A stretch of DNA of 64,000 bases from RGIG5612 sp045598285 (GCA_045598285.1 JAZLLU010000016.1:1-64000), one strand, 5' to 3'; counted from the first letter of the stretch, positions 16,807 to 26,103 are shown. Program-made: numbers and translations. The notes: a model not told the origin generated them from the sequence alone.

Positions 16807-18014
16807 GTTATAAGAAGACAACAATAGGCGCCCATTGCTCAGTGACATCTAGTAAGCGATTCCATGCATCTGAAAGAACAAAGGAAGGTGTTCCATTTTA
16901 TTGTTCAAAGGAAATAATACAAAAAGTTAAAGGTGAAGATGTTACTGAATGCGATTATATATCAGAAGATGCGTATAAAAGTGTAAAAGAAAAGTATGGA
17001 GCTCCTCAAGTGGGTGATTTATTGATTACAACAAGAGGTACCTATGGGGTTCCATATATATATAAGGGTTATGATAAATTCTATTTCGCTGATGGAAATC
17101 TAACATGGTTAAAAGATTTTGACGATGAGCTAGATGTGGAATATTTATACTATTGGATTAATTCATACGAAGGTCAGAAGAAGATAGACGCTATAGCAAA
17201 GGGAACAGCGCAAAAGGCTGTTCCTATAGCAACACTTAAACAAATCGAAATAGAAATACCAGAAATCTCTACTCAGAAAAAAATTGTATGTATATTAAAG
17301 GCGTATGATGAATTAATAGAGAACAATCAGAAGCAAATCAAGCTTCTTGAAGAGGCCGCACAGTGCCTTTATAAGGAATGGTTTGTGGATTTGCGTTTTC
17401 CGGGATATGAAGATGTAAAGATTGTTGATGGAGTGCCGGAGGGGTGGATTACTTCATCCGTAGATAGTTTTATTAAACTTCAAAGTGGCTATGCATTTAA
17501 AAGTAATTCTTTTGACAATACAGGGAAATACAAAATCGTAACTATTAAAAATGTTCAAGATGGCGAATTTGATGGAGATAAAGTAAATAGACTAGTTGAA
17601 ATACCTGTCAAAATGCCAAATCATTGTAAATTGAATGAAGGAGATACTCTCCTTTCTTTAACTGGTAATGTCGGGAGAATATGTACTGTTATTGGAAATA
17701 ATTACTTGTTAAACCAACGAGTTGCAAAAATTGTTTCTAACTACCCTTGTTATGCTTATTATTTGTTTAGAAGCAAAAAGATGTTTCACGATATGAATAA
17801 TCTTGCAAATGGAGCTGCTCAGCAAAATTTAAGCCCGTTAAGAACAGGACAAATGCAGATACTTAAGCCAAGTGGTGACATCCTTTCGATGTTTGAAGAA
17901 AAGGTTCGTCCATTGATGAATAAAAAAATATTGCTAAATAAATCAATTGAAACAGCTAAACAATCTCGTGACCGCTTATTACCTAAATTGATGAACGGTG
18001 AAATCGAGGTGTAG
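16803..18014 (+). CDS. hsdS: Type I restriction-modification specificity subunit HsdS
   Basis: 403 residues with two target-recognition domains (about 1-165 and 215-365) separated by a conserved helix (ENNQKQIKLLEEAAQ) and followed by a second one ending SRDRLLPKLMNGEIEV. This is the full-length two-TRD layout, specifying a bipartite site. It overlaps hsdM by 4 bases. Confidence 0.95.
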   Translation: MSYKKTTIGAHCSVTSSKRFHASERTKEGVPFYCSKEIIQKVKGEDVTECDYISEDAYKSVKEKYGAPQVGDLLITTRGTYGVPYIYKGYDKFYFADGNLTWLKDFDDELDVEYLYYWINSYEGQKKIDAIAKGTAQKAVPIATLKQIEIEIPEISTQKKIVCILKAYDELIENNQKQIKLLEEAAQCLYKEWFVDLRFPGYEDVKIVDGVPEGWITSSVDSFIKLQSGYAFKSNSFDNTGKYKIVTIKNVQDGEFDGDKVNRLVEIPVKMPNHCKLNEGDTLLSLTGNVGRICTVIGNNYLLNQRVAKIVSNYPCYAYYLFRSKKMFHDMNNLANGAAQQNLSPLRTGQMQILKPSGDILSMFEEKVRPLMNKKILLNKSIETAKQSRDRLLPKLMNGEIEV

Positions 18015-18016
18015 GC

Positions 18017-18124
18017 ATGACGAAAATCAATGGTTACTACTCATTGGTTAATATCAAAGATTTTAATGATGGAACTACAATTTTTGCAAATAATAAATTA
18101 AAAAAAGAAGGTGCCAAAAAATGA
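18017..18124 (+). CDS. 35-aa ORF coupled between hsdS and hsdR
   Basis: A short frame begins 2 bases after the hsdS stop and ends in TGA that overlaps the hsdR start (ATGA). Its position makes it either a true microprotein or a coupling frame that carries ribosomes onto hsdR. No domain is visible. A ribosome site is weak (GAGGTGTAGGC). It may also be the relic of a longer gene. Confidence 0.4.
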   Translation: MTKINGYYSLVNIKDFNDGTTIFANNKLKKEGAKK

Positions 18125-21100
18125 GCTATGATTATTCAGAAAATATACTTGTTCAGGAAAGCGCAGGTAATTTACTGCGTGATGAATTAGGCTGGGATGT
18201 TCAGTTTGCTTATAATACTGAAGTGCTAGGTAAGAACGGCACTTTCGGTCGAGAAAGCTATAAAGATATTTTGCTTACTCGATATTTTAGAGAGGCACTT
18301 AAAAAATACAATCCTTGGATAAACGAAAATCAGATTATTGAAGCTCAGCAGATTTTAGAAAAGAGATTGTCTACATCTTCATTGTTGCAGGTGAATGAAG
18401 AAAAATACTTTTTAATTCGTGATGGCATTCCTGTTACTGTTAAAAAATCAGATGGTCAAACTGAAACTAAGAAAGCTGCAGTTATTGATTTTCAAAATCC
18501 AAGCAACAACTATTTCCTTGCAATAAAGGAATTTAAAATTCACGGGGATTTATATCGTAGAAGAACGGACATTGTTGGCTTTGTTAATGGTATTCCACTT
18601 CTCTTTGTAGAACTTAAAAAGAATACTGTAGATGTTCAAAATGCTTATGATGATAACTACACAGATTATCAAGATACTATTCCTCATTTGTTCTATTACA
18701 ATGCATTCATCATGCTTTCCAATGGGACAGAAGCTAAGGTTGGTACACTTGGCAGTAAGTTTGAATTTTTCCATGAATGGAAGCGTCTTGCTGAAGAAGA
18801 CCAGGGAAGTGTCGCTCTTGAAACAATGCTTCGAGGCATCTGTAAAAAGGAAAACTTCTTAGATTTATTTGAGAATTTTATTTTGTATGACCACTCTGAT
18901 GGTAACACTGCAAAGATACTTGCTCGTAACCACCAATACCTTGGTGTAAACGAAGCTATGAAAGCTTATGCAGCTCGAAAACTTAATGATGGTAAGTTGG
19001 GAGTTTTTTGGCATACACAAGGCTCAGGTAAAAGTTACTCTATGGTGTTCTTTGCAAAAAAGGTTCGTAGAAAGATGGAAGGAACACCAACCTTTGTTAT
19101 TCTAACAGACCGTGATGAACTTAATACACAAATTAGTGATACCTTTGAAAATTGTGGACTTCTTGGAAAAGAAATAAAGGCTTCACAATTTATTGCTACA
19201 AGCGGAGAAAACCTTGTAAAGAAACTGCAAGATAATCCAAGCTTTATCTTTACTTTGATTCAGAAGTTTAATAAGCCAAATGAAGCACCAATATATCCTG
19301 ATCACGATGTCATCATTATGTCAGATGAAGCACACCGAAGTCAGTATGGCATTTTTGCTGATAATATGATGAAGTTGTTGCCTACTGCTGCGCGTATTGG
19401 TTTTACGGGTACGCCATTACTTTCAAGTGATAATATCACTGCTCGAACATTTGGTGGATATGTATCAGTCTATGACTTCAAAAGAGCTGTTGAAGATGGT
19501 GCCACTGTGCCTCTTTACTATGAAAATCGTGGTGAAAAGATTGTTGATTTACATAATCCTGAAATTACAAATCAAATTCTTGATGCCATTGAAAATGCAG
19601 ACCTTGATGTAGACCAGCAGGATAAACTTGAAGCTGAATTTGCAAAAGAAATTCACTTACTCACAGCCGAGCCTAGACTAAAATCTATTGCACGTGACTT
19701 TGTGAATCACTATTCTGATTTGTGGACAAGCGGCAAAGCTATGTTTGTTTGTTTGAATAAGGTTACCTGTGTTCGTATGTATAATTATGTTCAGGAATAC
19801 TGGAAAGAAGAAATAAAAATATTAAAAGATAGTTTGAAAGATGCAAGTCAACAAGAGGCCCTCGAACTTGAAAGAAAAATCAAATGGATGGAAGAGACGG
19901 AAATGGCTGTTGTAATCAGTCAAGAACAGAATGAAATTCAGACATTCAGAAAATGGGATTTAGACATCAAGACTCACCGTACAAAGATGGAAAAGCGCGA
20001 ACTGGATAAAGAATTTAAGGATTCAAAAAATCCACTTCGTGTTGTATTTGTATGTGCAATGTGGCTTACCGGCTTTGATGTTAAATGTCTTTCATGTCTG
20101 TATCTTGACAAGCCGTTAAAGGCTCACACTCTTATGCAGACCATTGCACGTGCAAATCGTGTAAATGAAGGAAAAAGTAATGGCTTGATTATAGATTATA
20201 TTGGTATCGTAAAAGCTTTGAGAGAGGCTCTTGCAAATTATACTGCTAACGTAGGTGGCAACGGTGGTTCAGACCCAACGGTAGATAAAGATGAACTGAT
20301 TGCTCGTATTATAGAAACAATAGGAAAAACAGAGGCATTTTTAAGCGAAAATGATTTTGATTTAGAAATGCTCATCGATGCCTATGACTTTATGAAGTTG
20401 TCGTATCTTCAAGAAGCGGCAAATGCAGTATGTGGTTCGATTGAAGATAAGAAAACATATACTACATATGCATCAGAACTAAATCGTCTTATGAAATATA
20501 CTGATAGAGATGATATCACAGGGCACACTCGTAAACAGTATGAAGCAATTGCTGCTATCTATGCTGAATTACAGAAAAAGCGTAAGCACATCAATACGAT
20601 AGACCTTATGATTGAAATCAATGGAATTATAAGTGCCTATGTTGAAATTCAACACATACCTACAATGGTACAAGAAGAGCCACGAAGATTTGACATTAGT
20701 GCCATTGATTTTGATCTTCTTCGAAGAGAATTTGCAAAGATTAAGAAAAAGAATCTTGTACTAAAGGATTTAGAAGAAGTCATCCAACAGAAACTTGATA
20801 GTATGCTTTTGACCAATCCAAATCGCATTAACTATTATGAACATTATCAGCAGATTATTGATGATTATAATAGTGAACAGGATAGAGCAACAATCGAGAA
20901 GACATTTATGGAACTGATGGATTTGGCAAATCAAATGAGCCAAGAAGAACAACGTTATGTACGTGAAGGATTTACAAGTGATGAGGAACTATCTCTTTAT
21001 GATATGCTGTTCCGCGATGATTTAAGCAAAACGGATATCAAAAAGTTAAAAGAAGTTGCAACTTCACTTCTTAAAAAAATTAAAAATAAAATTGCTGAAT

Positions 21101-21264
21101 TTGATCATTGGACAGACAAGCAAGAAACAAAAGCAGCTATTGATAATCTTATTCGCGACACACTTTGGGCAGAACTTCCAGAGTGTTATGATGAGGTGAG
21201 TATCTCTATGTATCGTCAACGGATTTATGAATATGTGTACACGAGATACAGAGCGGTTGCATAA
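18121..21264 (+). CDS. hsdR: Type I restriction endonuclease HsdR
   Basis: 1047 residues. An N-terminal PD-(D/E)xK nuclease is seen as RTDIVGF...LFVELKK with Asp150, Glu164 and Lys166. An SF2 translocase follows: QGSGKS (about 300-305), SDEAHRSQYG (motif II), FTGTPL (motif III) and QTIARANR (motif VI). A C-terminal helical region contacts HsdM. It translocates and cuts unmethylated DNA. It completes an hsdM-hsdS-hsdR operon. Confidence 0.96.
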   Translation: MSYDYSENILVQESAGNLLRDELGWDVQFAYNTEVLGKNGTFGRESYKDILLTRYFREALKKYNPWINENQIIEAQQILEKRLSTSSLLQVNEEKYFLIRDGIPVTVKKSDGQTETKKAAVIDFQNPSNNYFLAIKEFKIHGDLYRRRTDIVGFVNGIPLLFVELKKNTVDVQNAYDDNYTDYQDTIPHLFYYNAFIMLSNGTEAKVGTLGSKFEFFHEWKRLAEEDQGSVALETMLRGICKKENFLDLFENFILYDHSDGNTAKILARNHQYLGVNEAMKAYAARKLNDGKLGVFWHTQGSGKSYSMVFFAKKVRRKMEGTPTFVILTDRDELNTQISDTFENCGLLGKEIKASQFIATSGENLVKKLQDNPSFIFTLIQKFNKPNEAPIYPDHDVIIMSDEAHRSQYGIFADNMMKLLPTAARIGFTGTPLLSSDNITARTFGGYVSVYDFKRAVEDGATVPLYYENRGEKIVDLHNPEITNQILDAIENADLDVDQQDKLEAEFAKEIHLLTAEPRLKSIARDFVNHYSDLWTSGKAMFVCLNKVTCVRMYNYVQEYWKEEIKILKDSLKDASQQEALELERKIKWMEETEMAVVISQEQNEIQTFRKWDLDIKTHRTKMEKRELDKEFKDSKNPLRVVFVCAMWLTGFDVKCLSCLYLDKPLKAHTLMQTIARANRVNEGKSNGLIIDYIGIVKALREALANYTANVGGNGGSDPTVDKDELIARIIETIGKTEAFLSENDFDLEMLIDAYDFMKLSYLQEAANAVCGSIEDKKTYTTYASELNRLMKYTDRDDITGHTRKQYEAIAAIYAELQKKRKHINTIDLMIEINGIISAYVEIQHIPTMVQEEPRRFDISAIDFDLLRREFAKIKKKNLVLKDLEEVIQQKLDSMLLTNPNRINYYEHYQQIIDDYNSEQDRATIEKTFMELMDLANQMSQEEQRYVREGFTSDEELSLYDMLFRDDLSKTDIKKLKEVATSLLKKIKNKIAEFDHWTDKQETKAAIDNLIRDTLWAELPECYDEVSISMYRQRIYEYVYTRYRAVA

Positions 21265-21282
21265 TAAGGATGGCGAAATAAA

Positions 21283-22206
21283 ATGAAAGCAAAAAAATGG
21301 CTGACGATTATCACTTTGATAGTATCATTGTTGTCTTTGGTAGCTGCGTTTGTAATTGGAAAAGACAGTAACTGTATATATTATGATGTTTCTATGGCTC
21401 TTCTGGGTAGTGCGGTTCTCGGATTCATAATGTCTATTACAGAATATTATGTTGAAAGACGTAAAGCCATGGAAGAGTTTTGGATTCAAGCAACTAATGT
21501 ATTAAAAGAGTTGAGAAAAATTAAGCATCTTGATTTGGATGCTCCAATTGATTTAATCATAGAAGCATTTGGCGAAGAACGTTCAAATGAGTGGAATCAA
21601 ATGTTTCACATATTGTCTGAAGACAATGAAATTCATCACGAATCAAAAGAAAACTTAATCTCTTGGTATGAAGAGAATGTTTCACTTCCTTTTGATGAGA
21701 ATACAGATGTTGATAAAGAATTAGAAGAACTATATCAATCAAAAATGAAAAGTTACCAAAAAGCATTTATGTATTGTATGCAGGGTTATCAACTTGCTTC
21801 TTCAGTTGAGTTAGGCACGTTAGATAATGCTTACGGTAATTTGGATTATATCTTTGCAAACAAGTGTGTTCGAAAGAAGGCGTATGATTTAATCTATGAT
21901 AAAATCAGAAAAATAGTTATCGAGTTTAAAACAGAGACATACCATTTCAATTTATTAAAAGACGGGAAAGGAAACTTTCCAGTGTGTGCAACAAAAGTAT
22001 CCGATTTAGATAAAGAATACTTTCTATCAAAAGAAGAAACGGAGCATGGTTACACCCACACTTTGGTATATCAAAATGTCTTTGACGATATTGATGCATC
22101 GCTAGAGGAATTCAGATGCAAAATATATAGAACCAAATATGTAGAACCTAAAAGAGAACCTATTTCGAGCAAGATGATATATTTTGGTGAAGATGAAGAA
22201 AAATAA
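21283..22206 (+). CDS. Two-TM protein with cytoplasmic helical domain, R-M-linked
   Basis: 307 residues. Two N-terminal TM helices (about 6-25 and 37-57) are followed by about 250 residues of charged, mostly helical sequence with no recognized motif. It starts 18 bases after hsdR and is followed by a terminator, so it is the last gene of the R-M operon. Membrane proteins with a small N-terminal helical hairpin often act as effectors in defence islands, but no such role is shown here. Confidence 0.7.
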   Translation: MKAKKWLTIITLIVSLLSLVAAFVIGKDSNCIYYDVSMALLGSAVLGFIMSITEYYVERRKAMEEFWIQATNVLKELRKIKHLDLDAPIDLIIEAFGEERSNEWNQMFHILSEDNEIHHESKENLISWYEENVSLPFDENTDVDKELEELYQSKMKSYQKAFMYCMQGYQLASSVELGTLDNAYGNLDYIFANKCVRKKAYDLIYDKIRKIVIEFKTETYHFNLLKDGKGNFPVCATKVSDLDKEYFLSKEETEHGYTHTLVYQNVFDDIDASLEEFRCKIYRTKYVEPKREPISSKMIYFGEDEEK

Positions 22207-22242
22207 TAATCTCACATACCATCCCGGTACTTGAGCATAAGA

Positions 22243-22291
22243 AAACGACCACACTGGAGTATTGCTACTCTTGTATGGTCGTTATTTCTTT
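22243..22291 (+). terminator. Intrinsic terminator after the R-M operon
   Basis: Long stem with arms AACGACCA and TGGTCGTT and imperfect pairing inside, followed by a T-rich tract ATTTCTTTT. It ends the hsd run. Confidence 0.75.
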
Positions 22292-22511
22292 TGTCACCGC
22301 TTGAAGACGTCATTCAATAGCTGTTTTTCTTACAATCCCTAAGTGAAGGCTTCTTTTTCGGAGGTTCTTATGCAACTTCAGGGGCTCGAACCATGGCACC
22401 CTGATTAAGAGATGTAATACAATCCTTGTAAAATAAGGCTCTTTAAGGTAAAGTGGACGTAGGACATCAAAAGCAACAAACTGCGAGTTGGTTTTGCGAT
22501 TTCGTATCATT
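22292..22511. other. Intergenic region holding the third tRNA fragment
   Basis: No supported gene. It contains the tRNA-Lys-like fragment (22372-22412) and one GTGGACGTA copy (22455-22463) of the repeat seen four times next to the integrase end. Confidence 0.6.
22372..22412 (-). repeat. att-like tRNA-Lys 3' fragment (copy 3)
   Basis: On the minus strand it carries TCTTAATCAGGG (anticodon arm, CTT) and GGTTCGAGCCCCTGAAG (T-arm and acceptor). It closely matches the copy at 23849-23896 over about 40 bases. It separates the R-M island from the Panacea/MazF pair. Confidence 0.75.
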
Positions 22512-22542
22512 AATCAGGACTGTTGCACCAGTCCTGATTTTT
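22512..22542 (+). terminator. Intrinsic terminator
   Basis: AATCAGGACTG-TTGCAC-CAGTCCTGATT followed by TTT, a perfect 11-base stem. Confidence 0.85.
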
Positions 22543-22552
22543 GTAATAAAAT

Positions 22553-22577
22553 AAAAGCCCTAATAATGGGCTTTTTA
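22553..22577 (-). terminator. Terminator for the Panacea/MazF operon
   Basis: AAAAGCCC-TAATAAT-GGGCTTTTT. Read on the minus strand it lies just after the toxin stop codon and ends in a T run. Confidence 0.75.
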
Positions 22578-22602
22578 TGTTTTCACTTGTGATAGAATAT
22601 AT

Positions 22603-22947
22603 TTATTTAGAATATCCCATATAACGCAGAATAGCTTGCAATCCAATAATATCTCTAGCTGTTAATGTGCCATATTTCTTTTCAGTTAATTTTGATTTAT
22701 CCAATGTGAGGATTTTGCTACATTGTGCTACAGTAGGCTTTAATAAACCAGCTTCTTGCCAACAAGAAAGTTCATATTCACCTTCTAGTGTTTTGTAACG
22801 TGGCTCGTGAGATGTCATTTTAACAGCAAGAACAGCTACCAAATTATCTTCTAAAATTACTACAGGTCTTTTTTTAGATTTTGCTTTGTCCTCAAAAGAA
22901 ACCTCTGCCTCCCAAATCTCCCATTTATTGTACGTCATATATTTCAT
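22603..22947 (-). CDS. PemK/MazF-like toxin partner
   Basis: 114 residues with the MazF/PemK (CcdB-fold) pattern: start KWEIWEAEVSF, RPVVILEDN strand, AVLAVKMTSHE, then LKPTVAQCSKILTLDKSKL and a final helix. MazF enzymes cut mRNA. It overlaps the upstream Panacea gene by 23 bases, the compact arrangement of a toxin-antitoxin pair. Confidence 0.78.
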   Translation of the reverse strand: MKYMTYNKWEIWEAEVSFEDKAKSKKRPVVILEDNLVAVLAVKMTSHEPRYKTLEGEYELSCWQEAGLLKPTVAQCSKILTLDKSKLTEKKYGTLTARDIIGLQAILRYMGYSK

Positions 22948-23476
22948 CCTCTTCTGAGTCCCATTCGGCAGGAAGAACGGACACTATAGGAAGTTTGTCA
23001 TGATCAAGCGCAAATGAATGAATAGGATGAGCTCCGCATGAATAATAATTTTTAATACTGTCAAGGGAAATAATATTATTTTGGTTTGGACAATAAGCTT
23101 GGTCCCATGGAGAATTTTTTTCATGTGTCATATGCATCAAAGCAAGCCCTGTGTATTTGCCATAAGTTTCATAAACGTCAATAAGAAGGTCAAGTTCCTC
23201 AGGAGCCAATCTACTTTCGTCAAAGTTGTCAGTAGCTTCTTTAATACTATCTTTTCCGCATGCTTTAAAAGCTGAGAATACATCCTTTACTACTGGGCCA
23301 TAATCCCATGCCTGAATCTCATCTTCAAAAAGTGGTCTATTTAAGCGACAAAGACTTTGCGCCTGTGTAAAAAAAAGAAGCTTGTTTATTTTTAGATTAT
23401 CAATATAATCTGATAAACTATTTGAAAGTTGAACGTAAAAGTTAGCAATTTCCAATGCTTTAAATTTGCAATCCAT
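22925..23476 (-). CDS. Panacea (SocA/DUF4065) domain antitoxin
   Basis: 183 residues with the Panacea pattern: NLKINKLLFFTQAQSL near the start, then LFEDEIQAWDYGPVVKDVF and a helical C-terminus. Panacea domains neutralize diverse toxins in PanAT pairs. It is the first gene of a two-gene minus-strand operon, with an AAGGAGTGATAAG ribosome site, and lies between two tRNA-Lys fragments. Confidence 0.85.
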   Translation of the reverse strand: MDCKFKALEIANFYVQLSNSLSDYIDNLKINKLLFFTQAQSLCRLNRPLFEDEIQAWDYGPVVKDVFSAFKACGKDSIKEATDNFDESRLAPEELDLLIDVYETYGKYTGLALMHMTHEKNSPWDQAYCPNQNNIISLDSIKNYYSCGAHPIHSFALDHDKLPIVSVLPAEWDSEEDEIYDVQ

Positions 23477-23698
23477 CTTATCACTCCTTTTTATTTAATT
23501 AATTAATTATAAAAGCCAATTATTCAATTTTCAATATGCAGATTAAAAGTTTATTGTTAATTTTTTGTGTTTTATTATATACAATTTAAATTTATAAAAA
23601 TGCGATTTAGTACAATTAAAATACAAAAGCACATCTAAATATACTAAAGTATCATTACACATATATGAGCAATCCAGGCGGTGTGTTTATTTGATAAA
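23477..23698. other. AT-rich promoter region of the Panacea/MazF pair
   Basis: No gene. It should contain the minus-strand promoter of the toxin-antitoxin operon, but I could not single out a -35/-10 pair. Confidence 0.5.
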
Positions 23699-23756
23699 GT
23701 GGACGTAAAGTGGACGTAAGGGCCCTAAAAAATGGCTAGTGGACGTAAAGTGGACG
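23699..23756 (+). repeat. GTGGACGTAAA direct repeats beside the att copy
   Basis: Four GTGGACG cores at 23699, 23710, 23739 and 23750 form two pairs with 11-base periods. A fifth lies at 22455 beside the previous tRNA fragment. Direct repeats near attachment sites often serve as arm-type integrase or excisionase sites. Confidence 0.6.
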
Positions 23757-23798
23757 CAAATTTGATAGATTTTTACACATTTGTAAGAGCATATAAAG

Positions 23799-23840
23799 AT
23801 AGCGTAAAGCCTTAAAAAATACAAGGTTTTACGCTATTTT
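23799..23840 (+). terminator. Hairpin before the element boundary
   Basis: Arms ATAGCGTAAA and TTTACGCTAT with further pairing (CCTT/AAGG), then TTTT. It insulates the boundary with the integrase gene. Confidence 0.75.
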
Positions 23841-23848
23841 CTAGGGTC

Positions 23849-23896
23849 TGCACCTTCAGGGGCTCGAACCCTGGACACCCTGATTAAGAGTCAGAG
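23849..23896 (-). repeat. Attachment site: 3' half of tRNA-Lys(CTT) (copy 4)
   Basis: On the minus strand the fragment shows an anticodon stem-loop TCTGA-CTCTTAA-TCAGG (anticodon CTT, Lys), then a variable region, a T-arm CAGGGTTCGAGCCCCTG and acceptor bases AAGGTGCA. Sequence further upstream on that strand does not continue into a D-arm, so only the 3' half is present. It lies 103 bases from the integrase stop codon. Its orientation predicts the intact gene at the right end of the element, beyond the window. Confidence 0.82.
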
Positions 23897-23998
23897 ATAA
23901 ATGTAGCAATATCAAGCAGTTTTTTAAAATTTGAACCAAATTTGAACCATTACTTTTGATTATTAGCGTCTATTTTGTGGTAAAAATTGGTTCATTGT

Positions 23999-25120
23999 CT
24001 AAAATCTGTCGCTACTTTTTAATGCTTCAATAGGTTCTTTTGCATCATCTAAATGAGCATATACTTTTAAAATCATATCTGGGTTTTTATGTCCCATGAG
24101 TTCGGCTGCTTTCTTAATAGAGAATTGGGAATAATATAGTATTGTAGCAAAATTGTGTCTGTAAATGTAAGGCCGGAAATTTTCTCCTAATGTTCCAGCT
24201 TCAGCCAGTTTAGATTTGATTCTTGTCCACATCTTGTTTCTACTTGATTTAGATAACAACTCACCAAATTTATTTGTAAAAATAAAATCATCCTTTTTAA
24301 AGTTCTTAAGATATTTTTGAAATGGCTTAATACAATCCCTGTGCATTGGTATTTTGCGCATTAAGTTGTTTTTCGTTTCTTTTATAATAACATTTTTTCC
24401 GGTAGGAGACTCACTCTTAGGGATGTCAGTAATTGCCTTAGTAACATATAGCAGCTCTTCGTCGAAATGGAAATCTGATTTTTTGAGGGCCAATGCTTCA
24501 CCAGGACGCAAGCCAAAATAGTACAAACAATTTATAAAAGCTCTGTCCATGGGATCCAGTTCGGTTTTTTTGGTGGCTTCTTTTTCGTCTTCAGTTAAAG
24601 GCCGGGTTTTTGATATAAGCGTGTTACTAAAAGCAGTCCCGTCTTTGATGGGCTTTTTTGGAAGTTTTAGGTACGCAGCTGGTGACGCAGCGATAATGCC
24701 ATCTTCTACAGCTTGATTGAATATTGACTTTAAACCTAGTCTAAGTTGCCTACAAATAGATGGAGTTGACATATGCGCATTAATGATGTCTTTTAAATCT
24801 TGAAGGGTAATTTCATTTAACTTTTTAGATTCAATTGGCTTTAATTTTGGAAATATATTCTCGTTATACATGCGAATTGTATTAGGTGTCACAGTTTGTT
24901 TATAGCTTTCAAACCATTTGTCCTTGTACTGCTCAAAGGTATACGGGCAGTGATTGAATGGGTCTTTGCGTTGTTTTTGAAGCTCTTCCCATTCATTTTC
25001 TTTTCTGCGCCGTTCTTCATTAAGACCAGATTTTGTTTTACTGTAGATTCTGGCACGTACACGTTTGCCATTCTCATCATAGCCTAGCGAAATATTTTCA
25101 GTGTAATTCCATTTTTTCAT
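23999..25120 (-). CDS. int: Site-specific tyrosine recombinase (integrase)
   Basis: 373 residues. An N-terminal arm-binding part, a SAM-like core-binding domain (about 60-160) and a C-terminal catalytic domain with Arg in GLRPGEAL, H-x-x-R-like IYRHNFAT, MGHKNPDMI and the nucleophile Tyr in KVYAHLDD. It integrates the element at the adjacent tRNA-Lys site. TTTGAACC repeats lie just after its stop. Start follows AAGGAGC. Confidence 0.93.
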   Translation of the reverse strand: MKKWNYTENISLGYDENGKRVRARIYSKTKSGLNEERRRKENEWEELQKQRKDPFNHCPYTFEQYKDKWFESYKQTVTPNTIRMYNENIFPKLKPIESKKLNEITLQDLKDIINAHMSTPSICRQLRLGLKSIFNQAVEDGIIAASPAAYLKLPKKPIKDGTAFSNTLISKTRPLTEDEKEATKKTELDPMDRAFINCLYYFGLRPGEALALKKSDFHFDEELLYVTKAITDIPKSESPTGKNVIIKETKNNLMRKIPMHRDCIKPFQKYLKNFKKDDFIFTNKFGELLSKSSRNKMWTRIKSKLAEAGTLGENFRPYIYRHNFATILYYSQFSIKKAAELMGHKNPDMILKVYAHLDDAKEPIEALKSSDRF

Positions 25121-25135
25121 AATAGAGCTCCTTGA

Positions 25136-26038
25136 TTATTGTTGAGCGATGAATTCGCTGAGTTTTGATTTGATTGCAGCTTTTATTATTTTTTTTCTAT
25201 TTTCAGGAATTATTGTTTTTTTCTTTGCTGTATTTTCTGCTGTTCTTCGTGGTTCGTAAGTCGTACTTAAAAAGTAATTGTCATAAATTGGTATATCTTT
25301 TTCAGCTTTTATCCCAAAATCCTTTAATTCTTCTTCTTTTGCTGAATGAATCCACTTCGTAAAATAATTCTCGAATTTTTTATAGTTTATTTGACCAAGT
25401 TGATCTAATTCAACGTCAATATATTCCAGTAAGATAGAAAAATTTTTGGAATTAATACATCGTCTAAGTGTATAAACACTGTGTCCAAGGTTCTTGATTG
25501 GAACATTGTTTTTAAACTGAAAATTTTCTAGGATTTTAATTAATTCTTTTGTTTTTGACGTGTCTAAAATATTTATATCTTTATCTTCTTTATATATATA
25601 AGCAAGCATATTAGCATGATGTTTGCTTATATTCATTTCACCTTCTATATACCGCCTTGTGTTACCGGTAATCCGCCCAATAGCATTACTTCTGAATTTT
25701 GTAAATAACTCTTTTTCTTCTAGCTTAACAATTTTTTTTGAGTCTAAGCTTTGGCAATATTCAATAATGATATTCCTAGAAGCTTCTAATAAGTCAATTT
25801 CCGTGCTTGTATCTAAAGTTCTTTGCTTTGAGTTAACTATCAAATAATTTTTGTAAATTCTTCTTATATAAAAAAGAATATCGTTATCCGAAATGGTTTC
25901 GGCTATTTGCTCCGCAGCTTTAATGCGAATTTCCTCTGGAAGATTGTTGTCGCTAGCAACTTCGAGCCATCTACTCAAGGTAGATGCTATTTTTTTGTCT
26001 TTTTTTGAAGTTATTTCTTCCTTTTTTACGTTATTCAT
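25136..26038 (-). CDS. Unrecognized helical protein upstream of the integrase
   Basis: 300 residues from the ATG that follows GAAAGGAA (an in-frame ATG 15 bases earlier would place the ribosome site inside the gene). It is predicted almost all helical, rich in Lys, Glu and Ile, with an RTAENTAKKK segment near the C-terminus. No family recognized. It lies 15 bases upstream of the integrase in the same direction, so it may regulate or assist excision or replication. Confidence 0.65.
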   Translation of the reverse strand: MNNVKKEEITSKKDKKIASTLSRWLEVASDNNLPEEIRIKAAEQIAETISDNDILFYIRRIYKNYLIVNSKQRTLDTSTEIDLLEASRNIIIEYCQSLDSKKIVKLEEKELFTKFRSNAIGRITGNTRRYIEGEMNISKHHANMLAYIYKEDKDINILDTSKTKELIKILENFQFKNNVPIKNLGHSVYTLRRCINSKNFSILLEYIDVELDQLGQINYKKFENYFTKWIHSAKEEELKDFGIKAEKDIPIYDNYFLSTTYEPRRTAENTAKKKTIIPENRKKIIKAAIKSKLSEFIAQQ

Positions 26039-26061
26039 AAAAATTCCTTTCAAAAAAACGA

Positions 26062-26103
26062 TTTTTATATATAAAAACTAAATTCCAAAATATCGGACAT
26101 ATA
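26062..26103 (+). promoter_or_regulatory. Bipartite element motif, copy 1
   Basis: Palindrome TTTTTATATATAAAAA (26062-26077), exactly 15 bases, then TCGGACATATA (26093-26103). The same layout occurs at 26240 and 37624. Here it points right, away from the gene at 25136, so its target is unclear; it may control the minus-strand gene from the reverse side. Confidence 0.6.

Noticed and set aside
23849..23896. A functional tRNA-Lys gene
   Set aside because: Only the anticodon arm to acceptor end is present; no D-arm or 5' acceptor strand follows, so it is an att fragment.
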